From Beta vulgaris subsp. vulgaris (Eukaryota > Streptophyta > Magnoliopsida > Caryophyllales > Amaranthaceae), in assembly GCF_026745355.1 (NCBI RefSeq), contig NC_079204.1, positions 48,424,285-48,488,284 on the forward strand: DNA of 64,000 nt, in the 5' to 3' direction. Below are positions 9,822-21,457 of this stretch, one piece after another. Made by a program: the position numbers and the translations under genes. The notes below the pieces were generated by a model. That model saw only the letters and a program-made list of their open reading frames with translations. It did no database searches and was not told the DNA's origin. The stretch's first letter is position 1; each line of letters starts with the position of its first letter.

Positions 9822-12250
9822 ACCCCTGAATTTCGAGTTGCTAATTAAATTAAATAATATCAAAATTCTACAGAAAATTCGGCAGAGCTCCGTCTGAAAT
9901 ATGGACTGGCTAAAATTCAATTTAGGACTCGCGTCCAAATTATAAACCTGTATGAATAATCCAGCAAACCAAGTTCTCCAAAATCCTTATCCAGCTCAAA
10001 AGTCAATACATCCATGCATAAGTACCCGAAATTCAAAAGTGTTATTCCACGGTTATTGCAGGAATAACCGTTAAGGATAACTACCTAACTGAATTAATGT
10101 TAAAGCAACAACTAAATTAAACTATTACAATTTAAACGTGTAAAGGTTTAAGTAAATTAATATTTACAACCTTAAGTTCCAAAATGACTATATATATATA
10201 ATTTGTAAACGTGTAAAGGTTTAAGTAAAATTTGTTACAACAAAAACTAAAATCTATAGTGATAAAGTTACATATATATTAGAATTCTGGATGATGAAAA
10301 AATTAGAGTTTGATTTTAAAAAACAAACTTAGAATATTATAGAGAGCTCCATCTAAACATGTCATGTTATTGTTTTTAATTATTAATTTTTAAAAAAAAA
10401 AAAATAGTTTTCACTATGGATATAAATACATATAAGGTATTTTGGATAAGTAAACATTACATTCTGATTTTAGATAAACAACCTAAATTATTATACTATG
10501 TAAATTGAATATAACTTTTGTTACAAATTCACAATATTAAAGTTTTTTTTTACCAGTGGAGAGTGCTCGAAATATGTTTCGAAATAAGTTTCATATACAA
10601 TATAGTTTTATAACTTATGAAAATTTATTTATTTGGATGAAAAATAACGTATTATTTATTTTTTATTTTAATTATATGTATAAATAATTATAAAAATAGC
10701 GTATTATATGTGGGACAATATCAATTATATCTTTGAAAATCATACTTGTAAAAATTTAATTATATAAAGATGAATATACATATTTATAATTTTGAACCTA
10801 TAATATACCATAGTGGCATTACATGAATCAAATGAAAGTTTGTCAACGACATTGTAAAGGTATTATACAATTCACTAATTATTTTATTCATAGAATATTT
10901 ATTGTATACATAATTATTCATGTTTGTTTTTTCACATATATCTATATGTCAGATCTTATTCTTTTCAACATGAAGTTGATTCTATTAAACTAATTGGAAA
11001 ATCAAGGTTCGCGTTTCTAGACTATTTGAGGTCACTGATCATAAAAAAAAAAGGAGAAAGTTTGATAAGTCTTGATATGGTCATGCATGATGGATGAAGA
11101 GGTATTTTTCTCTTAAACTATATTTTCGATTATTAGTAGAGGTTAGTTTTATATTTAATTAATTATATTTATGATACCGTCATTATGATCTTTTGTCGTC
11201 ATTAAGATCTTTTTTTCACTTTCCCATCTTCCATCCTACATGCGTTAGTATTTATGTGCTATTAAAAGTTGAAGTTGTGGCTGACCCTCATTTTTTCTAT
11301 AATTTTTCTGTCATGCATCTATTAAATAAGTACCCTCTACTTTTTTCAAGTAACATTGGGGTGTTCTTCATGTTAATTAAAATTGTGTTAACTATACATG
11401 TTAGTCATACCAATTATCGGGATACTATGTAATAATAGACTTAGATAGCTACAATATATAGTTTAATATTAAAAAATATAAAATTTATATATCGCAATAA
11501 AAAATCTAGAAATAAGAGTATAATGACAAATATTTTTTTTTCAACGGGTTTGGGCATGATTTTAAAGAAAATGAAAAAATGGGTAGTTTAGCATAGAGGT
11601 ACCCCTTTAATTAACAAGTGTAGAGGATAAGTAAATCCTTAATAAAGTAAACACAATTTTACGAGGTAGTTTGATGAGTAATTAATGATGATTTTATTAA
11701 CATAAAGTAAAGGCAATATTGTCAATTATAGTTGTTTTTTTACGAAAAATGGAGTAGTCCAAATAGATAAAATTACCAAAAGTCTTGATTATTGCAATAG
11801 AAAAAGAATAGAGGAAGTATGTAAATAAAATGGTGTTGAAAAATCTTATTTTACAGCAGCACAAAATCAACAATGTTAACCAAAAAAAATTTGAAAAAAA
11901 ATATATAAACAAGAGCCCGTGCAACGCAAGGCTTCATAACTATTTCTAATATATTAGTAGGTGCAAGATTCTTTTTATTTATTTTAGTGGGTGCAAATCT
12001 ACAAATCCTTGCTGAGAAATAAACTACACATTTTCATAATCTATAAAACAATTGTATAAAAACAAATTTTTATTTTAGTAGGGTTCACCGTTGACCATAG
12101 ATCATAAAAGATAGCTCCCCTCTTCTCTAATTGGCTGATACATTCACATGTCCTATATTTATTTCTTTCCAAGTGGGACGCTGATTTCTTTTCCTAGTCC
12201 GAATTGGTGTCAAATTGATCAGTATTCGTTATCCGAAGTTATCAGGTCCT
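9822..12250. other. Intergenic region, probable repeat debris
   Basis: Bases 9822-10080 (CACCCCTGAATTTCG, then ATTCGGCAGAGCTCCGTC) read like a fragment of an LTR retrotransposon, but I cannot delimit it. From 10081 to 12250 the DNA is very AT-rich with no conserved coding frame. A GC-rich segment near 11915-11935 (GCCCGTGCAACGCAAGGC) resembles a decayed Helitron 3' hairpin but lacks a clean CTRR end. Confidence 0.4.
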
Positions 12251-12263
12251 TCTTCACAACGCT

Positions 12264-12270
12264 TATAAAA
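12264..12270 (+). promoter_or_regulatory. TATA box of the CPL4-like gene
   Basis: TATAAAA in the context GCTTATAAAAGGAAG, about 106-112 bases before the start codon. A transcription start around 12295-12300 would give a 5' UTR of about 75-80 nt. Confidence 0.55.
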
Positions 12271-12375
12271 GGAAGAATAAGGGAGGCACAACGCAGACAT
12301 ATTATATTTCTCTAGCGATTTCTGGTAGTACAAATCTTTGTCAAACAAACAATTCGAACCACAAAATAATCAACA

Positions 12376-13515
12376 ATGAGCACTCAAATTTTAAGCTATC
12401 CTACTGCTATCAATAACAATAATCATGGTGAAAGGATTAAAAGACTTAAAACAGATCATATAAATCATCCATGTTTGCATATCAATCGCTTCAACAATTG
12501 GTGTATATGGTGCGGTAAGACTTTAGATGAGCCTATGTATCTGCCTCACAATAATGTTAATTCTCAGTTACATAATCCGGAAGTTAATTCTTTATTAAAC
12601 CAAAAGAAACTATATCTAGTTCTTGATCTAGATCATACATTGCTCAATTCAATTCGATTAGCGAACTTAGGTATGAATGAGGAGTACTTGAAGGATCAAA
12701 CTATATCCTCTTTGTTTAGACTAAATAAAATAGGGATCATTACGAAATTGAGACCGTTTGTGTATAGGTTTTTACAAGAAGCAAATAGAATGTTCGAATT
12801 GTGTATTTACACGATGGGGAACCGTACTTATGCCTTAGAGATGGCAAAACTTCTTGATCCTGAAAACGAGTATTTTAAGTCGAGAATAATTTCTAAAGAT
12901 GACTATCCTGAAAGAAATAAAAAAGGGCTAGATGTTCTTAAGATACCAGAGAGTTTAGCTGTGGTACTTGATGATACAGAAGCAGTTTGGCAAGAGCACA
13001 AAGAAAATCTGATTTTGATGGATAAATATTGCTACTTTTCTTCAAGTTGTCGTAGTTTTGGGTATAATAACTGCAAGTCTCTTTCTCAATTGAAAGAAGA
13101 TGAGGATGAATGTGATGGAGCACTTGCAAATATTCTCCGCGTTCTTACACGAATACACCACGAATTTTATGATAATAATTGTGCAAATATTGTTGTTAGA
13201 GATGTGAGGCAAGTGCTAAAAACAACAAAACAGGAAGTTTTAAGAGGTTGTAAGATAGTATTTAGTAGAGTTTTCCCTAGAAACTATGATGCTGCTAATC
13301 ACTGTTTGTGGAAGATGGCGGAAGAGATGGGGGCTATATGTTCGAATGAAATCAACTCTTGTGTCACCCATGTTGTTTCCGTTGATGTTGGCACGGAGAA
13401 GTCTCGTTGGGCGATTCGAGAGGGCAAGTTCCTGGTGCATCCTAGGTGGATCGTAGCTGCATATTATCTATGGCGAAGACATTCTGAAGACAAGTTTCCG
13501 GTGAAGGTAGCTTAG
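12376..13515 (+). CDS. RNA polymerase II CTD phosphatase-like protein (CPL4/FCP1 type)
   Basis: A 379-aa uninterrupted ORF. The FCP1-like catalytic domain begins with LVLDLDHTLLNS, in which D84 and D86 are the DxDxT nucleophile and acid/base pair. It continues through LRPFVYRFL and IYTMGNRTYA (T146) to VVLDDTEAVW (D199/D200), then the Asp-rich region near 240-248. All motifs expected for activity are present. A BRCT domain follows at about 286-379 (GCKIVFS, THVVS, then a late W and VHPRWI). A Cys pair, C43 and C46 (CIWCGK), matches the N-terminal region of plant CPL4 proteins. Known family members dephosphorylate Ser residues of the Pol II C-terminal repeat in the nucleus. Plant CPL3/CPL4 genes usually have introns, so this intronless, somewhat short copy may be a retrocopy or a lineage-specific duplicate. 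It has its own TATA box, and an AATAAA lies at 13680-13685. ATG 12376 is the first in frame. Confidence 0.9.
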   Translation: MSTQILSYPTAINNNNHGERIKRLKTDHINHPCLHINRFNNWCIWCGKTLDEPMYLPHNNVNSQLHNPEVNSLLNQKKLYLVLDLDHTLLNSIRLANLGMNEEYLKDQTISSLFRLNKIGIITKLRPFVYRFLQEANRMFELCIYTMGNRTYALEMAKLLDPENEYFKSRIISKDDYPERNKKGLDVLKIPESLAVVLDDTEAVWQEHKENLILMDKYCYFSSSCRSFGYNNCKSLSQLKEDEDECDGALANILRVLTRIHHEFYDNNCANIVVRDVRQVLKTTKQEVLRGCKIVFSRVFPRNYDAANHCLWKMAEEMGAICSNEINSCVTHVVSVDVGTEKSRWAIREGKFLVHPRWIVAAYYLWRRHSEDKFPVKVA

Positions 13516-14082
13516 TGTTCGTCGAACTAAGCCTGATTAGATGGTCTAAATTGATACCAGAATCTTGAAGTTCACAATCACTAAGTCAAACAATAGAACA
13601 ATTAATCTTACAAACTCAAATACAGTTAAGGAGATGAAGGATTAAGATAATCACAAGTTGGGATGATTCGCCAAATTAAAATAAATTTGGCTAACAATAT
13701 AAGCTTTCACTCTATGCCCAGATCATCTTATTTCAACAAAATATTGTAAAAGACATTGTATTAGTATTATGTAATTCCATTTCCCTGTTCACCTTATAAA
13801 AACATGGGTATGACCAAATTTCAATTGTAAGAACTAGCATTCTTCAGCACAATTATGGAATGAAAATTTATCTTTTACACATTTGTGTTCATTTTGCTCA
13901 AACACTTACAGATGTTATTTAATTTACACAAACAGCAATTACTTTAAAACAAAGCATACATACAGATTAAATCATGCAAATTTCAAGAAATAAAGAGCAA
14001 AATCTATTAGTTCTTTTTTACATTGCTGAACAAGAACATGATCAGAAGTTGAGATATAGAGGATGAATTTGTAATAGACGAA

Positions 14083-14327
14083 TCACCTCCCAATGAGGCT
14101 AGACAATGTATTTAGCATTCCTCCGTCACAAGAATCCTTAGAGGTGAAAGATGGGGAAGGCTCTCGCCATACGAAGGCAGGCTTCTCGGTAGGGACTGAT
14201 CGTAGACTTGATTCTCCCATGATTACCTGCAGGCTGCAGAACATATCCTGTAGACGGCCTAATAGTCGGGTTTGGATGGCAACAGCCAACAAGCCAACCC
14301 CAATAAAAGCATACAATTCGCCTGCCT
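14083..14327 (-). pseudogene. Possible orphan terminal exon (unidentified)
   Basis: On the minus strand a splice-acceptor-like GAGGCAG is followed by about 80 open codons ending at 14083. They start with a hydrophobic segment (YAFIGVGLLAVAIQTRLL) and continue as a polar tail. Composition is more gene-like than the flanks. I find no upstream exon before the Copia C insertion, and I do not recognise the family. It may be a relic of a gene, or chance. Confidence 0.25.
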
Positions 14328-15131
14328 CTCATCAAAATTTCCCTTCAATGTAGGGTCTATAGCACTAGTACCAACTCAGATGAATTAAGTTAGACAATTA
14401 TCATAGTTCTATTGGTTTTGATCACTACTGCATCTTCTGCTCTAGTTTATTTGTTTCTCATCTCAGAAAGTTTTTTTTGTCCAGAATATAATTCAGATTG
14501 TTGATTATGTCTACATTCTATGCTATTTTAGTTCATTCCTTCTATAATTTTCAATGACATTTTTCAAAAAACACCCGAAAGTTTCAATATTCCTTTTCGA
14601 TCAGCGGTTGTACTCAGTCTGAACATACAGTGGCTTTTGCTAATTCTTTTGCTGACCATAATGTATTAAATGGTAGTCTGGTACCGAAATCTGTATTCTT
14701 CAGCATGTCAGTACATGAATCACTAATGTTTGAAGCTCCCAAATATTCTACTTTGAAAATGCAGCAACTGTTCATGTTCTTATAAATGCGATGCTTAGTA
14801 GTTTACTTCAAGTATTCAACTGCTGCTGGTCTTATAACAAAACTCAACTACACAATTCTAAATCAATTGTGTTAACAATTAAACTAAACAGATGGTAAAA
14901 TTTCGTGTGTGATTATATGATGTAGAATAAAATGATGATAATCCGGTACTGAAGAATACATCTTATATGTGCAGTGGAATAAACAGACGCCAAAAAAGGT
15001 CTTTTTACTACTAAAATGTATGTTTTACTAATGAATAAAAAATGTTATGGATTATATATTGGAATTAATTTTGGATTGTTATGTTGATAATCACCGTATT
15101 TAATCCTAAGCACAAAGTCTTAAAAAAGACA

Positions 15132-15157
15132 GTCTCACGTTAGTCTTAACGTGAGAC
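15132..15157. repeat. Perfect 11-bp hairpin
   Basis: GTCTCACGTTA and TAACGTGAGAC separated by 4 bases. It could be the end of a decayed MITE or a terminator-like fold; no other element features are visible next to it. Confidence 0.6.
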
Positions 15158-15387
15158 CTGACCAGCCCAAGAGATATATATTTTCAGAAAACGGACCGCA
15201 TCTCACAAATTCTCACCATAATATTTAGGCGAATTAGTTAATATTTTTAGCGAATTAGTTAAGTATTTCAGCACAATAGTTTAGAGCTGGTAATCTTTAT
15301 GTAGGCTTCCATTATTTTTTAGTTAACATATTCAATACATTAGTAATAATTGAGCATTATTTTGATTTCTAATATAAATGAAGAAAC

Positions 15388-15612
15388 TGTTGTGAGAAAT
15401 AGAGAGAGAAGTTATGCAAATATATCAGAGAGTATTGTATTGCATTGATGTTCGGTGTATTCACAAATGGTAGTATTTATAGGCACAAATCTTACTGTGT
15501 ATTTGCATAAATCAACAATAACGGCAAGAAAAACTTACCATGCATTGAATGCATGGCAGTGGACTTCACTGTGTTCAACAGTGGAATTGGTCATTCCACT
15601 GTTTTCACAACA
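15388..15612 (-). repeat. 3' LTR of Copia C
   Basis: 225 bp, TGTTGTGAGA...TTCACAACA, essentially identical to the copy at 21900-22124. The PPT complement CTCCCCCTT (15613-15621) abuts it. Confidence 0.95.
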
Positions 15613-15842
15613 CTCCCCCTTGAATGTCCACTGATAACTCATAACAGATGTTGTCTATTTAGAATGCCGTTAGGAAAATCCCTGTGGGAAAAATCCATAA
15701 CTAGGGAAAGAGTATAACTATAATATATCCTTATATGCTTAAAATTAACTGCCTCATTAAAAACCTTGTCAGGAAAAACCCAGTGGGATAAAAACCTGAT
15801 CGAAGGGAAAAAGAGTGCAGGCATATAATACTCCCCCTGAAT

Positions 15843-18800
15843 CTAGCATATATCATGAAGATGACGCATTCCAATTTTTCGGACTAATTCTTCAAATTTC
15901 TTCGCCGGAAGGGATTTGGTGAATAAATCTGCAAGATTCTCACATGATTGGATTTGTCGAATGTTGATCGTCCCTTCCTTTTGGAGGTCATGAGTGAAGA
16001 AGAGCTTTGGTGATAAATGTTTAGTTCTGTCTCCTTTGATGTACCCTTCGCTTACTTGGGTGATGCATGCAGTATTGTCTTCGTAGATGATAGTTGGATT
16101 TGTTGTTATTGTTTCCATCCCGCATTCTTCTTGGATATTCTTGATCATTGACCTTAGCCATACACATTCCCTTCCAGCTTCATAAAGAGCAATTAATTCG
16201 CATGATTTGATGATGTGGCCGTCAAAGTCTGCTTTGTAGATTTCCAAGATATTGCAGTACCTCCATAAGTGAATACATATCCGGATTGAGACTTAGCCTT
16301 TTGTGGGTCTGAGAGGTAGCCAGCATCTGCATATCCAATGAGTGACGCATTGGGTCTTGACTGATAGAATAATCCGAGATCTTGTGTTCCTCGAAGATAA
16401 CGTAATAAGTGTCTGACTCCATTCCAATGTCTCTTGGTTGGTGCATTGCTGTATCTAGCTAACAAGTTTACTGAAAAAGCTATGTCAGGTCGAGTATTGT
16501 TAGCCAAGTACATTAAAGCACCAATTGCACTTAGATATGGTACTTCAGGACCAAGAATCTCCTCGTTTCTTCTCGTGGTCTGAATGGATCATCTTTCTCA
16601 TTCAGGGAACGCACTACCATTGGAGAACTTATTGGGTGGGCTTTGTCCATGAAAAAACGTTTCAGGATTTTTTCTGTATAGTTTGATTGATGGACAAAAA
16701 TCCCATTTCTTAGATGTTCCATTTGCAGGCCAAGGCAAAATTTTGTCTTCCCGAGATCTTTCATCTCAAATTCTTTCATCAAGTATTTTGCAGTCGCTTC
16801 AAGTTCTCTAGGAGTTCCGATAATGTTCAAATCATCGACATATACAGCAATGATCGCGAATCCTGATTTAGATCGCTTAATGAAAACACAGGGACTGATT
16901 TGATTATTTTTGAATCCTTCTTTCAATAGGTATTCACTAAGACGATTATACCACATTCTTCCAGATTGTTTTAACCCATAGAGTGATTTTCTCAATTTTA
17001 TTGAGAACATCTCTTTGGGCATGCAATTTTCTGGTAGTTTTAGTCCTTCAGGAACTTTCATAAAATATCTGTGTCAAGTGAGCCATACAAATATGCGGTC
17101 ACTACATCCATCAATCTCATTTGCAATCCTTTCGAAACTGATAAACTTACCAGAAATCTTAGTGTAGTTGCATCGACTACTGGAGAATATGTCTCATCAT
17201 AATCAATCCCGGCATTTGCGAAAAGCCTTGGGCTACTAATCTTGCCTTATATCTAGTAACCTCATTTTTCTCATTTCGTTTTCTCACGAATACCCATTTG
17301 TACCCAACTGGTTTTACACCTTTTGGTATTTGGGTTATTTGACCGAATACTTCACGTTTTTCAAGTGATCTCAATTCTGCTTGAATTGCCTCTTTCCATT
17401 TTGGCCAATCTTTTCTACGGCGACATTCATCAACTGTATTTGGCTCTACATCATTTTCATCGTATGTCATTTCAACCGCTATCGAGTAAGCAAAAATTTC
17501 ATTCAAGACAACATCTTTTCGATTCCATTGTCTCTTTGTAGAAACATAATTAATTGAAGTTTCATTGTTGTCTACGCTTTCATGTTCCTTTTCTTCTGGA
17601 ACACGTTTCTCTTCATTTTTGTTTTCATCATGCTCTGTTGGGAGATTTATATTAATTTCGTTCGTTGTCTCCCCTTGCCTTTTCATTTTTCTCGGTTTTA
17701 AATCTTTAGAACCGGGTGGTCTGCCACGTTTTCGACGTGCTATTGACTCATTTTCAATTGCCTTATTGTCATTAGGAATTTCAATCCGTTCCGGAGCATT
17801 CGCAGCAGGTACATGTGACTTTGTCACTTTCTTAGAATCTGTGAATGCATCTGGCAATTGGTTTGCAATACTTTGCAGATGAACAATTTTCTTGACTTCT
17901 TGTTCACATGAATTTGTTCTCGGGTCCAGAAACGACATTTGCGATGCGTTCCATGTAATTTCCGATTTTATATTTTGTGGGTCCACTTTCTCTCCCCCTA
18001 AGGATGGGAATACCGACTCATTAAAATGACAGTCGGCAAATCGAGCCGTAAATAGATCACCAGTTGTTGGCTCTAAATATTTGATAATTGATGGAGATTC
18101 AAATCCAACATATATTCCCATCCTTCTTTGTGGACCCATTTTAGTACGTTGGGGGGAGCAATAGGTACATGTACAGCGCACCCAAAAATTCTCAAATGTG
18201 AGATATTCGGTTCTCGACCAGATACTAATTGTAATGGTGAGAATTTGTGATAGGCTGTCGGCCTTAATCTTATCAATGTTGCCGCATGTAATATAGCATG
18301 ACCCCAAGTAGTAGATGGCAATTTTGACCTCATTATTAATGGTCTTGCAATTAATTGTAGTCTTTTGATTAATGATTCAGCAAGACCATTTTGTGTATGT
18401 ACATGAGGTACAGGGTGCTCAACAATAATCCCAATAGACATGCAATAGTCATTAAATGTTTGGGATGTAAATTCCCCAGCATTGTCTAATCTTATTTTCT
18501 TTATTGTATGATCTGGGAATTGAGTTCTTAATCGAATTATTTGAGCCAAAAGTTTTGCAAATGCAACATTTCTGCTTGACAGAAGGCTCACATGTGACCA
18601 TCGAGTAGAGGCATCAATTAATACCATGAAATAACGAAATGGTCCACATGCAGGATGAATAGGCCCACAAATATCTCCTTGAATTCTTTCTAAAAACATT
18701 GGAGATTCAGTGGCAATCTTATTTATAGATGGTCTGATTATCAATTTGCCAAGTGAGCATGCAGAGCATGTTAATTCATTTGACCGAGGAATTTTGACAT

Positions 18801-19336
18801 TCTTTATAGAGTGTCCATTTGAGTTTTCAATGATTCTATGCATCATTCCTGTGCCAGGATGGCCTAATCGGTCATGCCATAGAGTAAATGATTTTCTATT
18901 ATCTAACTTCTGGTTAGATATCATATTAATTTCAATCGGACGTATATCTATGCGATATAGTCCCGAGGAAATTGCTGGCAATTTTTCATAGATGTATTTC
19001 TTGCCGTTTTTCTCTGCCGTTAGGCATATGAATTCCTCTTTGTTCCGTCATTGTTTCCAAATGGTAACCATTCTGACGTACATCTTTGAAACTTATGAGG
19101 TTCCTTCGAGATTTACTCGAATATAATGCGTCATTAATTATCAATTTTGTCCCATTTGGAAATATAATGCAAGCTTTTCCAGAGCCTTCAATTAGCTTGG
19201 CTGTCCCAGAAATTGTACTAACATTTGCTTGGAATATTGTAAGTTTTGAAAAATACTCTTTATTTTTCAATATGGTGTGTGTTGTCCCACTGTCCAGGAG
19301 ACATTGTTCTTTAGTTCCAACTTCTGATGAATTCAT
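15843..19336 (-). pseudogene. Copia C pol (protease, integrase, RT, RNase H), frameshifted
   Basis: The pol frame opens at ATG 19336 with the protease motif LLDSGTTH (intact D-S-G). GAG-pre-integrase (WHDRLGHPG) and the integrase core follow, with DICGPIHP, LDNAGEFTS and the E of NGLAES; the integrase C-terminal region and linker run to about 17400. RT starts at GYKWVFVRKR (17300), with active site VYVDDLN near 16835, and RNase H ends at 15843. Frame breaks, each one base, lie near 19050 (protease/integrase), 18150 (a C6 run), 17210 (CCGGG), 17060 (TTTTAT), 16560 (A run) and 16210 (G pair). Each side of every break reads as good Copia protein. Several breaks sit in mononucleotide runs. Confidence 0.9.
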
Positions 19337-19467
19337 ATCTTCATAAATAATAAATACGATGATTAGTATAAGAAAAATACGTATTTTTATTAATAATAAA
19401 GGAACAAATACATGAAAGTGGATATTGAAGCAGTTGAAATAAACTAAGCACATTAATCGATTGTGAT
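19337..19467 (-). other. Intron-like AT-rich spacer between gag and pol of Copia C
   Basis: Between the gag stop (19470-19468) and the pol ATG (19336) lie 131 bases rich in T. They hold a branch-point-like TACTAAT (about 19357-19363) and end in TTATGAAG just before ATATGAATTC. Element A has a counterpart at the same place. It could be a spliced intron that fuses gag to pol or sets their ratio; the splice-site assignment is inference. Confidence 0.45.
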
Positions 19468-20536
19468 CTAAACAAACTTATTTTCAACTTCAGCATCATC
19501 CATAAAAAAATCTGAAACATCAAGGCTGGGCATGGATGTAGTGGCTTCATTAACAAAGTTTGCTTCAGCATTTTTTCCTTTGTTTTTTATTGAAGCTTGA
19601 TATAGATCTACCAAATGTTTGGCAGTACGACATGTGCGGCCCCAGTGCCCCGGTCATGCCACATCTATGGCAAGTATCATTTCCTTTATAGGACGTCTGC
19701 CTTTGATTTCCAGATGATTGTCCCCAATTTTTATCAGAATGTTTAAAATTATTATTTCTTGGGGAAAATCGGCCTCTTCCACGTCCACGCCCTCGGCCAC
19801 GGTAATTACCACGTCCTCTCCCACGACCGTTGTAATTACCGCGTCCACCACTATGTATAGCATTTGCTTCTGGTGGATTAGAGCTTTCTATTGCATTTAT
19901 CTCATGAGTGGCTGAAGACCCCGTAGGTCTAAGATTATGATTTTTCAGCAAAAGATCATTATTTTGTTCAGCCACAAGTAGTACTGAGATTAGCTCAGAG
20001 TACTTTTTGAAAGCTCTGAACCTGTATTGTTCTGCCAATATGATATTAGAGGCGTGGAAAGTGGAGAGCGTTTTGTTTATCATTTGCTCTTCTGTGATGG
20101 GATGATCACAATATCTTAACAATGATACAATTCTAAACAATGTTGAATTGTAATCACTGACCGTTTTAAAATCCTGGAACCTCAGATTGGTCCAGTCATA
20201 ATGTGCCTTTGGGAGAAGCACATTTTTGTGATGCCCATATCTTTCATTTAGGCTATCCCATAGTTCTTTTGGATCATCCACAAGTAGATATTCACTTTTT
20301 AAACTTTCATGTAAATGATGTCTTAGGAGGACTAAGGCTTTTGCCTTTTCTTGTACAGTCGCAATTTTAACTGATGCGGCTGTTGTAGTTGCATCCCCTT
20401 GTTGGGTTGTCACATCTTTAATTGTATGTTCCAGTCCTTGGGCCTTTAAATTCATTTGGGCGTCCACCGTCCATTCTAAAAACTTTTGCCCAGATAGATC
20501 TAGTATGTTAAATTGTCTTTTCACTAGATCTCCCAT
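19468..20536 (-). pseudogene. Copia C gag, one frameshift inside the zinc knuckle
   Basis: Gag starts at ATG 20536 and is open for 323 codons. It contains the RHHLHESL motif (DUF-type Copia gag), an Arg/Gly-rich RGRGRG tract (about residues 240-262) and the start of a CCHC knuckle (CHRCGMTG). A single extra G in a G4 run (about 19645-19650) shifts the frame within the knuckle, so the written frame ends at 19565. In the alternative frame the CX2CX4HX4C pattern completes and the reading continues to TAG at 19470-19468. Gag packages element RNA; the knuckle binds nucleic acid. Confidence 0.85.
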
Positions 20537-20838
20537 TCTTTTGACTACAAATAGGTAAATATTTGAAATTAGTAATGATGATAAATCACATATATATATT
20601 ATCTCCCCCTGATTTATATCATTATTATTATAGATAAATAATACAACAAAAAAAAACTAAAAATAGCGTACAACAATAATGAAGCTAAGCAAAAAAAACA
20701 AGAAAATACCAAAAATAAAACAAAATACAACAAGTGAATAAAAAAAAAAAACTTCCTAAAATGCACTTAAAGACAAAAAAAATTGATATTCATGTGCATT
20801 TTTCGCCATTCTTCCGGGGGAAATTTTTTTTTTGTCTC

Positions 20839-20985
20839 CTATTTATGTATTAGGAGATATATCATTAATGCCATGAGGAGGAAAAAGAAACCGGCTATAA
20901 GAAATAAGTAGAGTTTTATTTTCCTAAAATCCTCTTCAAAAGAGGAAGATGAGGGTGGAGGACGGTTGTCGTCGGCGTTAAACAT
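20839..20985 (-). CDS. 48-aa transmembrane micro-ORF in the Copia C leader
   Basis: ATG at 20985 in a strong context (GCCACCATG), stop TAG at 20841-20839, 48 codons. The N-terminal half is polar and acidic (MFNADDNRPPPSSSSFEEDF). It is followed by RKIK and a ~22-residue hydrophobic helix (LYLFLIAGFFFLLMALMIYL), ending LIHK. Basic residues flank the helix on both sides, as in a single-pass membrane protein. It lies on the element's sense strand between the 5' LTR and gag, 300 nt before the gag ATG. Ordinary Copia elements have no such ORF. There is no evidence yet that it is translated; ATG context, clear domain layout and openness argue for it. Confidence 0.5.
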   Translation of the reverse strand: MFNADDNRPPPSSSSFEEDFRKIKLYLFLIAGFFFLLMALMIYLLIHK

Positions 20986-21339
20986 GGTGGCCGGAAGGTT
21001 GAGGAAGAAAAAAAAATTTGTGGGTTTAGAGAAAGAAAAATCGGAAGAAGATAAGGGATATGTGGTGAAAATGGGGATGGTAATCCGTTTTATAGAGGGT
21101 TATCCCTAACTGTGCAGTTCATATACAGTTAAAAAATATACAACGCAATAAAATTCTAATATTGACAAATATATATTAGAGCATGCTAGTAAATTGGTAA
21201 TATAATATATGTAACTATAAATGCAAAAAAAGTAGAAGATTAGAGACAATAATATATAATAATGTTCTGAATGCTTGTTCCCTGCATACATACGACATTA
21301 TTGCACATATAAGACATAATAATGCTATCACTTCACTAG

Positions 21340-21455
21340 GCCGTCCATATAGGTGGCAATAAAAAAAATTAACCTGTCCATATAGGCGGTTTAAGAGCAG
21401 ATAAAATAAAATAACGTAAATAAAATGTCCTTGCCCTCCATGAAGGTGGCGTTAA
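21340..21455. repeat. Three degenerate CCRTCCATATAGGYGG units in the Copia C leader
   Basis: GGCCGTCCATATAGGTGGC (about 21339), CCTGTCCATATAGGCGG (about 21373) and CCCTCCATGAAGGTGG (about 21434) share a small palindromic core. They sit just downstream of the 107-aa ORF in the leader and could be an RNA structure or packaging-related repeat; this is only a guess. Confidence 0.4.
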
Positions 21456-21457
21456 AA

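Larger units (their letters stand above)
13516..15382. other. Intergenic region with a possible exon remnant and a hairpin
   Basis: 3' flank of the CPL4-like gene, then AT-rich DNA up to the TSD of Copia C. Only two items stand out: an open stretch on the minus strand at 14083-14327 and a perfect hairpin at 15132-15157, both listed separately. I see nothing else that can be supported. Confidence 0.5.

Noticed and set aside
11915..11945. Possible Helitron 3' hairpin (GCCCGTGCAACGCAAGGC)
   Set aside because: No clean CTRR end, no matching 5' terminus found.
21106..21291. 61-codon hydrophobic minus-strand ORF in the Copia C leader
   Set aside because: Very AT-rich, Tyr/Ile/Leu-dominated, no domain layout and weak start context; likely chance.
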